Source of the DNA: Gymnothorax reevesii
Lineage: Eukaryota > Chordata > Actinopteri > Anguilliformes > Muraenidae
Length of the DNA: 64,000 nucleotides
Direction: 5' to 3'
Assembly: GCA_029721435.1 (NCBI GenBank)
Contig: CM056576.1
Coordinates: 113,068,666 to 113,132,665, forward strand
The position numbers were made by a program, and so were the translations under genes. Shown here one piece after another: positions 32,427 through 44,600 of the stretch. Position 1 is the first letter of the stretch, and every line of letters begins with the position of its first letter. The notes beneath the pieces were generated by a model, which worked only from the letters and a program-made list of their open reading frames with translations, had not been told where the DNA came from and ran no database searches.

Positions 32427-35400
32427 GGGCCCGAGCACCGACCGGTGCGAGGAACCTATTGTTTTTGATGGGATTTTTATTATTCTTCTTCTTCTTCTTC
32501 TTCTTCTTCTTCTTTTTATTCTGCTGCGAGAACGCATTTTTGAGGGCTTTGCCATGCACGAAAACTCACAAAAATTTGCCCACACGTCAGTCGTCGTGAA
32601 AATTGCAAAGTATTATTATTTTTGTGCTTGGACATGCCCCGGTGGCTCTATAGCGCCACCAAACACGCGGCCATTTTGGAACGCACTTGTTCCGATTCTC
32701 ACGAAATTTTATTGAGTCATAGTAGTCTTCATAAATTTTTTTGTAAATTTTTTTGAAATTTTTTTGCCGCACAGGAAGTGAGCTATGAGCCATTTCCTGC
32801 GTTTTTTCAGATTTTACGAACACATTTTTGAGGGTTTTATCATACTCAAAAACTCACCAAACTTGGCTCATAGACTAGAAATATTACGTTCTGTGATTCG
32901 ATATCTCATTTGGCACTGAGTGTGACATGGTAGCTCTATAGCGCCCCCTAATACATAATTGCATTTTTGAGGGCCTCACCATGCTTGAAAACTCACAAAA
33001 CTTTGCAAACATATTAAGCTGGTCTTACTTTTTACTAGGATATAGGGTTTACAGATGGATGTGGCAAAATTGCATTACAGCGCCACCTAGAAAATTTCAA
33101 TGAAGCTGCCCTCGCAGCGTGTTTGACCTACATGTACAAAATTCGGTGGACATGTGTACTATGCCAAGACCTAAAAAAAAGTCTCTTGGTGCCATGACCT
33201 AGACTCAACAGGAAGTCCGCCATTTTTAATTGAATTTGCAACTTTTTTTAATTTTTTGCCATTCACAGGCGTCGTACTTTAACGAACTCCTCCTAGAGAT
33301 TTTATCCGATCAACTTAAAATTTGGCACAGGCCATCTAAAGACCTTTCTTATGTTAAATTGCGAAGCTTTTTTGGATTCATCGAAATTTGTGTCCGTGGC
33401 GTTGCGGCGAATTTTGATGTTCCGCCATGAAAATGGAAGTTGCTCTTATGAGCACTTGCTTTGTGAGATTTGCGTGAAACTTTCCAGGCTTAATAATAGT
33501 CTACTTCCAAATATACCTATATGTTGATATTGGAGTGGGTGTGGTCAGGTGGCTCCACAGCGCCCTCTTGACACGGCCTTGTTGATATAAAAGTGCTTGA
33601 ATGTTCATGAAATTTTGTCTGATCATTGCATTTGTTTTTCTGGGCTATGCTGATTTTTTTGAAATTTTTCGGCCAAACAGGAAGTGAGCTATAGGCCATT
33701 TCCTGCGTTATTCCAAATTTTACGAACACACATTTGAAGGCCTTAGCATACTCGAAAACTTGCAAAACTTGCAAAAATTATACTTTTCTGATTGTCTTCA
33801 ATTTGAGGCAGAAATTGGCAGTAACTGTGGCATAATGGCCCTATAGCGCCCCCAATCAGATTTTCGAAAGAATTGCCCTTTTGAGGGTCTCAACATGCTC
33901 AAAAACTCACAAAATTTTGTACAATTCTAAAGACCATCATTCCTATTACACTGATAAAAAATTTACATTTAGGCCTGGCAAAAATGGCATTATAGCGCCC
34001 CCTGGAAAATTTCAAATAAGCAGCCCTTGCATCGTGGTTGACCTGCATATATGAACTTCGGTGGACATGTGAAATATCTTGAGACCTAAAAAAAAGTCTC
34101 TTGGAGCCATGACCTAGACCCAACAGGAAGTTTGCCATTTTTAATTGAAATTTCAACTTTTTTAGATTTTTCGCCATTCGCAGGTGTCGTACTTTAACGA
34201 ACTCCTCCTAGAGATTTTATCCGATCAACTTAAAATTTCGCATATGACGTCTAAAGACCTTGTCGATGTTAAATTGCGAAGCTTTTTTGTATCAATCGAA
34301 TTATGTATCTGTGGCGTCGCGGCGAATTTCGATGTTCCGCCCTGAAACAGGTAGTTGGTTTTACGCGCACATGCTTTGTGAGATTTGCGCGAAACTTCAA
34401 AGGCTTGATAAGAGTCTACTTTCAAGTATACCTATATGTTGATATTAGATTGGGTGTGGTCAGGTGGCTCCACAGCGCCCTCTTGACACGGCCATATTGA
34501 GATAAAAGTGCTTGATTGTTCATGAAATTTAGTGTGATCATTGCATGGGTCATGTCAGGGAATGATAATTTTTTTGAAATTTTTTGGCCAAACAGGAAGT
34601 GAGCTATGAGCCATTTCCTGTGTTTTTCCAAATTTTAGAAACACATGTTTGGAAGCCTTAGAGTTCTCGAAATCTTGCAAAAAGTTGCACAAATTTTAAT
34701 TGCCTTATTGTCTTCAATTTTATATATAAATTTACACTAAATTAGGTACAATGGCTCTTTAGCGCCCCCAATCAGATTTTTGAAAGAATTGCCCTTTTAA
34801 GGGTCTCACCATGTTCAAAAACTCACAAAATTCTTTAAATGTATAAAGACCATCATTTAAATTACTTTGACAAGAAACTTACTTATAGGCATGGCAAAAA
34901 TTTAATTATAGCGCCCCCTGGAAAATTTCAAATAAGCAGCCCTCGCAGCCCGGTAAACCTACATCTATGAAATTTGGTATACATGTGGAATATGCCGAGA
35001 CCTGAAAAAAAGTCTCTTGGTGCCATGACCTAGACTCAGCAGGAAGTCCGCCATTTTTAATTGAAATTGCAACTTTTTTGGATTTTTCGCCATTCACAAC
35101 TGTCGTACTTTAACGAACTCCTCCCAGAGGTTTTATCCGATCAACTTACAATTTGGCAACTGATATTACGAGACATTGCCGATGTTAAATTGCGAAGCTT
35201 TTTTGGATTCATTGGACGATGAATCCAAGGCGACGCGGCGAATTTCGATGTTCCGCCATGAAACAGGAAGTTGGTTTTACTCCAACATACTTGGTGGGAT
35301 TTGCCTGAAACTTTCCAAGCTTCATAAAAGTGTCCTCCCAAATATAAATAAATGCTGATATTGGATCAGGAGGTGCCAGGTGGCTCCACAGCGCCCTCTA

Positions 35401-35985
35401 GATATGGCCATGTGAAGATAAAAGTGCTTGAACGTTCATGAAATTTGGTGTGATCATTGCATTAGTCATTCCGGGCAAGGGTTAATTTTCTAAAAATTTT
35501 TGGCCAACCATGAAGTGAGCTATGAGCTATTTCCTGCGTTTTTCCAAATTTTACGAAAACACGTTTAAAGACCTTAGAATGCTCCAAAACTTGCAAAACC
35601 CCACAAATTATAAATGTCTTCTTCTCTTCAAAGTCATCCATAAATTGGCACTAAATGTGGCATAATGGCTCTACAGCGCCTCCAATCAGATATATAGAAG
35701 AATTGCTCTTCTGAAGGTCTAAACATGCTGGAAAATTAACAAAAATCAACACACTCATGGAGCTCGGTATTACGATTACTCAATTGTAGATTGTGCACAG
35801 GCATGTCAAAATGGTACCATAGCGTCCTCTAGAAAATTTTTGCACTCCCCTCAGGATACCACATTGTATGCAGTCCAGCAGTGTCCATTGGCTATGAATG
35901 GACACCTGCACCCATCAAGATCTTGCTGCCACCCCAACGTGCACGAAGGGGGCGAGGGCCCTTTCAACGCTGCTTGCAGCTTTAA
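32427..35985. repeat. Unclassified 3.6-kb repeat made of about 915-bp tandem units
   Basis: Begins GGGCCCGAGCACCGACCGGT and ends GGCGAGGGCCCTTTCAACGC, then TGCTTGCAGCTTTAA. Inside, AGGAAGTGAGCTAT recurs at 32773, 33679, 34594 and (one change) 35510, spacings 906, 915, 916. GTCTCTTGG recurs at 33181, 34096 and 35012, spacings 915 and 916. Every unit also has ATAGCGCCCCC-type blocks. Minus-strand frames at 34225-34425 and 35141-35341 share FxGGTSKFAA only because they are repeat units. AGCTTTATTA and AGCTTTAATT flank the ends. A (TTC)n run lies at 32484-32513. No transposase or polymerase is encoded. Confidence 0.85.
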
Positions 35986-36299
35986 TTTTGATTGATGTCA
36001 GTCCACCATGGAAAAAATTATGGAAAATTGCTAAATTTTGGGGGCCAATAAAAGGCACTGCCAAAAAGAAGTGCTGCAAATCTGAAAATACCATGATATT
36101 TGAGGAATTTCTGTGAGTCCTCAATTACCCAATCTACTTTATGCATGAAATGAGTCCATTAGCAAACCCAATCCCATGTGGGATAATGAAGGTGTGAGTA
36201 GTGGTCCAGTCGGTCAAAAAACAAAATTAATTGTTTTTGGGGGTCACATATCTCAATGCGCCCTCATCTGATCAGGTAGCTTGTTATGACAACTAAGGG

Positions 36300-36480
36300 A
36301 GCTTGTCAATATTCTGAACGCATTCAAATTTGAACAGGCATTCAAAAATGAACTAGTCTCCATTCGTTCAGCTAAAAAACGAATGGCAGAGTGTTCAAAA
36401 ATGAACAAGCATGCGTTCATTTTGCTTTCAAAAATGAACAAGCATGCGTTCGTTTTTGACTGGACGGCATCCAAAAATTA
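36300..36480. repeat. Short tandem repeat, 33-bp unit
   Basis: TTCAAAAATGAACAAGCATG followed by CGTTC occurs at 36394 and again at 36427, period 33 bp, with weaker related copies just upstream (GCATTCAAAAATGAAC at 36340). The unit includes the partial palindrome GAACAAGCATGCGTTC. Confidence 0.7.
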
Positions 36481-37081
36481 ACACAGCGTCTCACGTTACA
36501 AAATGAATCTGCTGTCTACTTTGCAAAATTTACACCAACATGTGTAAATATTTCCCTCTTATGAGAAAAACATTCCCCGTCTCCCATCCTGCAGAATTTA
36601 GAAGCATATTGTAAGGTAAATGCCTATTAAATGAGAGTTTTCACTTAGACTAAAAAATACTACACTTTTAGTCGAGTTTGATAAGATGCTTCAACACATT
36701 CCACACTCAAGACCGGAGATAAATTGGGATTCAATGGTACCGGGGTATGTTCAGTCAGACAAAGCTTTCAAATGCTGCAGTGTGAATACTTTACTGGAAT
36801 GAACATCACTTCCATGTGGTGTCAGTATGCCACTTTTTCCTCCTTATATGAAAAAGCATTTTAGAATTCCAAATCATGATGTGACCGCTAAGCAATTTGT
36901 AAGCAAAAGATAGTAAAGATAGTAAATAAATGACATTAAATACAAACCTCCTGACGTCATATAAAGAACAAGACAAGCTCAGTGGAGCTCGTTTTTCTAT
37001 TACTGCCTATGGGACACGAACTGCAGTAGATTTACAAAATCCCGTTATTTTCCTGTGAAATTTCGGAAAACGGCGGAGAAA
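36481..37081. other. No gene; possible leader of the THAP frame
   Basis: AT-rich sequence to 36950, then a short non-repetitive stretch leading to the THAP-like ATG at 37082. No promoter element is convincing. Confidence 0.35.
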
Positions 37082-37418
37082 ATGCCTTCCAGATGCATTG
37101 TAGCAGGGTATAGTAACGTATCCAAAGGAGGAGTCAGCTTTCATCGATTTCCAAAAGAGGAAAAAATAAGCAAAATTTGGGCGTCGCGGGTGAAACTGAC
37201 TCGGGCGAAATGGCAAGGACCAAGTGACAATAGTGTGATTTGTTCAACGATTCTGACTTCGAGAATAAAGAGTTTTGGTCTGAGTTTGCGATGAAAAAGA
37301 GGAGAAAAATCAAGCCAGATGCTATCCCGAAAATCAAAAGTCCATTCGAGGAGAGAAGCACCGAGGAAGAGGGGAGAAAGAAGAGCAGACCGGGCACTGA
37401 AAATGTAAGAAAATAAAG
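37082..37418 (+). pseudogene. THAP-domain exon, frame-broken
   Basis: THAP domains are C2CH zinc-binding DNA-binding modules found in P-element-type transposases and in domesticated host factors. The ATG at 37082 opens MPSRCIVAGYSN, followed by GGVSFHRFPKEEKISKIW, TRAKWQGPSDNSVICS, which follow the THAP pattern (first Cys, FPK, final C-x2-H region). The second Cys position is Tyr. After VICS the frame shifts near 37249; in the next frame the sequence continues DFENKEFWSEF, then KKRRKIKPDAIP, the normal end of such domains, and stops at 37416-37418. Two lesions make it non-functional. No linked transposase domain is seen. Confidence 0.72.
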
Positions 37419-37539
37419 GTAGGCTGCTAATGAACAATTATAACGCGTGAGCTACGCCAGCGCTTCAGCAGGGCTTTCGTTTTAGACACTAAAGAGCTCA
37501 ATAGAGCGCTGGCTGCTCATTAAATATAATGAGCAATCT

Positions 37540-37765
37540 CTCGGTGTGACCTTGAGAGTGACGAGAAGGTCACCAAAATCAACTGGCGCCGGGGTATCAT
37601 CCTAATACATGTTGACATCAAATTTGAAGGAAATTCGTCAATTCGATCTTAAGATATCTCACTGACAAGGATTCGGGACGTACGGACGGACGTACAGACG
37701 GACGGTCATGAATACTATGTCCTGCCGCTTCGCGCGTTCCGCGCGGCGGGGGACAATAACGAGCT
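37540..37765. repeat. GC-ended dispersed repeat
   Basis: Contains GACGGACGTACAGACGGACGG and ends GCTTCGCGCGTTCCGCGCGG, a GC hairpin, then CGGGGGACAATAAC. Similar in plan to 18355-18563 and 32090-32375. Confidence 0.5.
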
Positions 37766-40700
37766 TTTGTATTGTTTTCACTGAAATACAGATAAATAAA
37801 AAAATGTAAAGGTGATCACTTTCAGTTTTAATTATTATAGTACTTACAATCCAAACTTTTTCTGCTTTTGCTTTGTATGAACGGACATGCGGGTCTAAGA
37901 AGCAAAAAAGAAAAGTAATGTTACAATGCTGAATAGGATGCAAAAGGTAGTTGATGATAGACATCAAATAAATTAGGAGCGTAATGTTTTTGATGAAAAT
38001 ACGAAAAGAGAATCCAAGCGTACATTTCCATTACAATCCAATTTACAGAGTGATCTTTCATGAATTATCAACTCTTCCAAGAACAGGCCCAAGGTCACAA
38101 ACTAATATTGGTCGGGAGACAAGGAAAGCAAGAGCATTCCTGAACGCCTCTTATCTAAATTAAGAAATGTCAAGGCATAAAACCTTTGTCCCTTCCCACT
38201 CTCATATTAAGCCTCTTATAATCCGCAGTCCTTTGATTGGGCCAGCTCTGAAGAGCCGTCGTAAATCAAGGACAGGGAGAGCTGTGCTTTTATTCTCTAC
38301 TGTAACCGTGGGCTGCATTCAGTTGGAATTTGGCTATAATTTTGGCTTTAACATTCATGGTCCCGAAATCAACATAATCAAGTTTCATGACAAAAAAAAA
38401 AAAGATCAAACTCAGTTTATGAAAAGAATAAAACATGACTGTCAGGCATATGTAAAAATAATAAAACACAGAGGGATTACCAGTAGATTGAAAAAGCTGC
38501 CATTTTTTTTGTAAAAAAAAAAAATGCTGCCAACTTGTCATATAAGTGTGATTCTGAAATCAAGTCTTTTTTGCCTCCTTGAAAGATCTTTTCATTTAAA
38601 TGCATGGTGTGCGATGGCATTACACATCTGCGAGGCTACACAAGGAACATGCTGTACTGTATTAAAACATTATCAAGTAATCGTGTCAGCCATCAGAAAC
38701 TGCAAACAAACTTGAGGCCACATGAAATAGAATACGTAGGATTCCCAATTAATACAGGACGCAAAAAAATGTGTGACATCACAGTCTATTACCTAAACAT
38801 TGTATCACATTACGCAGGTTATTTTTGAACATAAAGGCAAGTTTAAATAATCAAAGACAGACAGACAGACACACGCACACACACAAACACACACGCACAC
38901 ACACACGCATGTACATCCACACGCATACAGAATTAACTACTTCGTTTTATATAGTAGTGACCTGACACACCAAACAGCACCACGGAACTCACCTGCAGTT
39001 TCTGGCGCCAACCTTAGCGGCCACCAGGCAGCAGCAGTGACATCACTGCTGGCGACATCAGAAAAAAATTGAAGCTTAGTTGCCGTGGGGGTGTGAAACA
39101 ACGTGCTAACTATCACTTCCAGCTCACCTTGATCCACCAGAAGTCAAACCTTCACAACAAAACCTGCCAGCAGTCCACTTGCAATGGGGAGTGCCCGAAT
39201 CAAAATGCCATAAAGGGCTTCATCTTTCCGTGCAATCAGTACTTTCCTAACATTCAATAGTATTCACTTGAAAATGAGGCTTTGTGGGAATAGTTGACCT
39301 TCATCCGAAGCAGCAATGTTCTATGAAAAAAAACACTTGATCGAAACCATTACTGCACTTAAAATGCAATAGAAGGAGACTAAAGAAAGCTCTTCTCACA
39401 TACTACCCACAACCAGGCGGAAACAACCAACAGACCTGCAAGAACACGACCACGGTACTCTCAGCTAATGTTTACTGGCTAAGTTGAACAATACATTGCT
39501 CAACTAAGTAAGTACAGGACTTATTTAAATTTAATTCAATTTTTCCCAACAGAGGACTGCTACGCTGATAGCAAAAGTGCTTTGAGCAACTGGAGGCTAA
39601 AGTAGCGGGCCCTGCTGAATCAGTCTGCCTCCATTGTGAGAAGAGGGCAATGGGGATTTGGCGGGAAACTGGTTCCAGCAACACTCTGAGGCTGTGACTA
39701 CAAAGCCTTGATGTCTCTGAAGCTGTCATAATGGAAAGAAATACACAGTGCAGCTATGAGGAGGGCACCAGTAGCATTCTGGGGAAGCAGTAGTATATGG
39801 TCTTTTTCTGCAAATAAGACTACAATACTTATGCATTTGACTTGCAATGGTTACCAGGGAAAATAGGGATTTCAGTTTTCTCATGGGGAACATGCCAAGG
39901 AACTCCACATAAGTAGAGGAAGATGGGAAATTCAGACCTCTGCTAGCTACTTGGAATATCCCAGACAACGTAACTGTCATCAGAGTCTACAGTGATGCAG
40001 TATAAAGCAGTAAGTCAGAAATCTGAGTTGTCGAGGGGAGAAAAAACGCGCTTGAAATTGTGTTTTTCCTGGTTAATAGCAGAAAATGGCATGCTTTTTA
40101 GTTCAGTGTGATTCATTTGTAATGCACGGTAAAATAAAGTATGTCCAAATGTACCGGCAGTTTGACAACATATAAATTGTGAGTTACTGCATTTCACCAG
40201 ATCAGAGAAGTTGTGAATGGTTTTGTAAAAAATACATTTGAAAAATTGTAAACACAATTGAAAAACTTGTTAATTTATAATGGTTAGGCTTTACTTCAGG
40301 ATGCAAATGTAGAAGATCAAACTTCAAATCAGTTGCTTGTAAAGGTTTGCAATTTTGAAAGCTACTGAAGGAACAGCATACTGAGAAAGCAGTTGGCGTT
40401 GGCTTGACAGCAAAGGCACTCAATGACGCGAGTCCATGTTTCTACTCGAAGCAAATGTCTGGACAACTGGAACCAAAATTATAGATTTACCGTGTTAAGT
40501 TACAGAAATTAAGTTTTCAACCTGCTTCGAATTCCGACTTAAAATTGAATTCACCTGCAGTTACAGGGGGAGCACTCCCTATGTGACATAGGCAAACACT
40601 ATTCACTCTTCCATATTAAAAGCACCTCTTCACTAAGAAAGTGAATGCAGTTTTGTTACATTACAGTATAACAAGACACTATTTTGATTTCAAACTGAAA

Positions 40701-41013
40701 GGCAGTTTAGATGATGTCACAGATCAGGAGATTTAATGATCCTGTATGATAGTCAGGACGAATATTGGCAGAAATACCAAGAGGAAAGAACATGAATATC
40801 AAAGGATTTCCAGTGATTCTGAACCTAGAAATTTTCACAGCGGAATAGGAGCCAGTCTGGTGATTTCTACATTATTCGATGCCTGCACAGTTCAACTATT
40901 GGGGCATATTGCAATGTTATACTTCAGCTGCAAGAGTCTGCAGAGCACTGATTAATACTACTGACATGAAGCCCTGCATGTTTCTCATCAAGCTATGCTC
41001 AATCTCTAACAAT
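37766..41013. other. No firm gene; microsatellite and one weak exon candidate
   Basis: A GACAGACAGACAGACACACG, then CA/CG-rich microsatellite lies at 38860-38920. At 38993-39048 a minus-strand 56-bp segment is bounded by a pyrimidine-rich acceptor and a perfect CTGCAG|GTGAGT donor (see its own entry). The rest shows nothing recognisable. Confidence 0.4.
38993..39048 (-). other. Candidate minus-strand exon (weak)
   Basis: Read on the minus strand, TTCAATTTTTTTCTGATGTC, then GCCAG gives an acceptor, and AACTGCAG|GTGAGTTCC a consensus donor. The enclosed 56 bp are GC-rich against an AT-rich background. It is on the strand of the pde4 exon and about 27 kb upstream of it, where alternative 5' exons of long isoforms would lie. 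No known PDE4 N-terminus is recognised in any frame, so it could be an untranslated exon or chance. Confidence 0.2.
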
Positions 41014-41017
41014 CAGT

Positions 41018-41505
41018 TGTAATGTGAATATAGGCCACTAGATGGCAGTATTTACCTTTTTTTTTTGTTAAACTCAGACCGGAGTCATGTTTAGACATGT
41101 CCTGGACATGTCTGGGGCAAGTCTCAGAAAATAAAAAAAAAGAGGTCTAAATGTGGGTGGGGTCTGCAAAAGAGTATATAAGGAAAAGAATTGAGACAGT
41201 AAAGTAGTAGGAGAAATTGCAAGAAGATGACCAGACCTGCCATTCTGTTCAAGACCTGTGACATTTCTTTTGTGGATTTCTTTGCCTGTGTTTGAGCATT
41301 TTCTCACCCAGGACATCACCAAGCCGCCCCACAAAAAGGGACTGTAAATATTTCTTTTTGTTTTTGTTATAATCAATCTTGGTCTTTAGGTTAGTTAGTT
41401 GTTATTGTCTTTGTTTAATTAAATGTGTTTGAGTTTTTAAAAACTGTGTGTCATCCCTTGCTGTTGCTGTTGTTTTAAATGCAATAACAAATTGGGGCCA
41501 TAACA
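41018..41505 (+). repeat. 5' LTR
   Basis: Starts TGTAATGTG and ends CCATAACA. A TATA box TATATAAG lies at 41175-41182, giving the likely U3-R boundary shortly downstream, and ATTAAA near 41418 may serve polyadenylation. CCACTAGATGGCAG at 41035-41048 matches the core CTCF consensus. Confidence 0.93.
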
Positions 41506-41530
41506 AATTGGGGGCTCAAGGTCCGGGATA
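41506..41530 (+). promoter_or_regulatory. Primer-binding site region
   Basis: Three bases after the LTR comes TGGGGGCTCAAGGTCCGGGA (41509-41528). Its beginning (TGGGGGCTC) and end (GTCCGGGA) match the site used for tRNA-Pro by many vertebrate retroelements, but with three extra bases between, so the priming tRNA is not certain. Confidence 0.6.
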
Positions 41531-41621
41531 GACCATTTTGAGAGTAATTTATTGAAAATCTAACATTTCAAATTGTAAAATTGATTTTTTTTAATTGAAT
41601 ACATATATATTGACAACAGCA

Positions 41622-44600
41622 ATGGATGATTTCTTGGCATCACCAACCGTAGGGGTTTTGAAGTCTTTTAAAAAGACAGAACTGCTAGAAATTTGCAGAC
41701 ATTTAGAGCTGACAGAGGTGAAACCAGCCATGCGAAAAGCAAGACTGGCTCGAGAGATAGTTGAATATTACATTGATAAAAATGTGTTTGCACCAGGAGA
41801 TCTGGAACAGTTTCCAATGGAAAATCCAAATATAGAAATGGAACTCAAATTAAAAATGCTAGAGATTGAAAGGGAGGAAAAAGAAAAGCAAAGAGAATTT
41901 GAAAGGGAAGAAAAAGAAAAACAAAGGCAGTTTGAGTTAGAAAAATTTGCAAGACAGAGAGATTTTGAATTAGAGAAATTCGATAGAGAAGAAAGACTCC
42001 AAATGGAGCAACTAAAAATTAAAATTGAAACTAAAAATAAATTTTGTGCCAGTCAGGAGGTAAAACTGGTGCCTCCATTTTCGGAAAAGGATGTTGACAA
42101 CTATTTCCAGTGTTTTGAAAAGGTAGCAAAGAGTTGCCAGTGGCCAAAGGAACACTGGCCTCTGATGTTGCAAACTGTCCTCAAGGGTAAAGCTCAACAA
42201 GCCTACTCGGCTTTGTCTGCAGATGATTCCTCTGATTATGAGGTTGTCAAAAAGGTTATTTTGAGAGCTTATGAGTTGGTTCCAGAGGCTTACCGACAGA
42301 AATTCAGAGGTCTGAAGAAATCTGAAAATCAGACTTATGTTGAATTTGCTAATGAAAAGCAGGTTTGCTTTGAGCGCTGGTGTACTTCTATGGAGGTCAA
42401 GGATGATTTCAACTCACTAAAAGAGATGGTGTTAGTTGAAGAATTCAAGAACTGTGTTAAAGATGATGTTAAGACCTACCTTAATGAGAAGCAAGCACTG
42501 AATTTGCAATCAGCTGCCAAATTTGCAGATGAATATGTTCTCACACATAAGTCCAAATTTCAGTCTAGCAGTAATAATAGATGGTCCCAATTTCAGAAAA
42601 AGGGTTATGGTGATACCCAAGATTCCTCACCCAAAGACAAAGACAAATCTGGTGATGGTGCTCAGAAATCCAGTAACAGGTCTGATCAAAGTGTGAAAGC
42701 TGACAGTGACAAAAGTGGTCTAGTTTGCAGTTATTGCAAGAAATCTGGCCATGTTACAACTAACTGTTGGTTCCTTAAAGCTAAGAAAGAAAAAGAAAAG
42801 GATACCAAACCAAATGCCTTTGTGAAAACAAGGTTAGAAACCCCTGTAGTAGATAACCAATCTGCTAAATTGCCTGCTTCTTGTGGGGCTAAAAAGCCTG
42901 ATACAGCTGACTTCGTGAGGGAGGAATTTCTTCCATTTGCGTCAGAGGGATTTGTGGCTCTGAATGAGCATACTACTCCTGTCCCCATATATATCCTAAG
43001 GGATACCGGAGCTTCTCAGTCACTTTTGTTGATGGACTCCTTGGAATTACGTGATGAGACCGCTTCAGGGGATTTCATACTTGTACAAGGTATTGAAGGG
43101 AGGACTGTATCTGTACCCCTGCGCTCTATATTCTTGAAGTCAGATTTAGTTACAGGACAGGTAAAGGTGGGACTTATGTCAAGTCTACCTATAAAGGGTG
43201 TTTCTCTGTTGCTAGGCAATGACCTGGCTGGGGGCAAAGTAGTTCCCCCTGTACATCTTACTTCACAGCCGAGCACTGAAGATGGGGATGAGGACCCATC
43301 TCTGTATCCTTCTTGCGCAGTGACTCGTGCTATGGCCAAGAAGCCTAAAGAAGATGTTGTGGTGCCGCCCAGCACATTGAATAGTCAGGACTCAGGTGGT
43401 TTGCCTCATGACTCTGATTGGCCTATTATGGTTTCTCCGTTTGAGGACTTATCAGATACTTTTATCAGTTCTCTATTCAGCCAGCCGGATGGGTCTGGTG
43501 ATTCTGATGTGTCTGGAGACTTGTCTCTGTCCAGAAAGCGGTTGATTGAGGAGCAAACTAATGATCCTGAAATTTGTGTACTAAAGAGGAGAGCCCTTCC
43601 TGATAAAGAAATAGATGCAGTTCCAGTTGAGTATTACCTCAAGGATGGTGTGTTGATGCGGAAGTGGCGCCCTCCTGATATCCCTGCCAATGCAGATTCG
43701 GCAGTGGTCAGGCAAATTGTTGTTCCGAAGGTCTATAGGAATGAGATCTTAACAATGGCTCATAGTTTACCTTTAGGAGGTCATCTTGGTGTTAACAAGA
43801 CTGTTGATAAGATCATGAAACACTTCTTTTGGCCTGGGCTTCGGAAAGACGTTTGCAACTTTTGCAAAACCTGTCACACTTGTCAGGTAGTTGGAAAACA
43901 CCAGTTAGACCCACCTGTAGCTCCATTGCAGCCTATCCCAGCATTTGGGGAGCCATTCTCTAGGGTCATTGTTGATTGCGTTGGTCCATTACCCAAGACT
44001 AGATCTGGAAATCAGTACTTGTTGACAATCATGTGTGCATCTACCAGATTCCCCGAAGCCATACCTCTACGTAACATCAAGGCAACTGCAATCTCGGAGG
44101 CTTTGATAAAGTTCTTCACGTCGTTTGGCCTTCCCAGGGAAATTCAGTCAGACCAGGGTAGCAATTTCACTTCAGGATTGTTTCAGCAAGTTGTGTATGA
44201 ACTAGGTGCAAAGCAGATTCTTTCTAGTGCCTATCATCCAGAAAGTCAGGGTGCCTTAGAGCGGTTTTATTCCACTCTCAAGACAATGATGAGGACTTAT
44301 TGTTATGACCATGAGAAAGACTGGGATGAAGGGGTTCATTTGCTGTTGTTTGCAGCTAGAGAAGCAGTGCAGGAGTCTACTGGATTCAGTCCATTTGAGC
44401 TAGTGTTTGGTCATGAAGTGAGAGGACCTTTGCTATTATTGAGTGAACAATGGCAAGAGAAAGAGCCGCATATCAGTCTGTTAGACTATGTTAGCAAGTT
44501 CAAGGAAAGATTGCGTGCAGCTTGTGACCTTGCCAAAGAGAACTTGAAATCAAGTCAGGGAAAAATGAAAACTTGGTATGATCATAAGGCTAGAAGCCGT

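Noticed and set aside
32080..32559. 159-codon minus-strand open frame with a poly-lysine run
   Set aside because: The lysines come from the (TTC)n microsatellite and the rest crosses two different repeats; no coding support.
33181..35020. CRISPR-like regular repeats
   Set aside because: The period of about 915 bp, diverged units and vertebrate context exclude a CRISPR array.
43016..43375. 119-codon minus-strand frame inside gag-pol
   Set aside because: Shadow of the plus-strand retrotransposon frame, which has clear domains.
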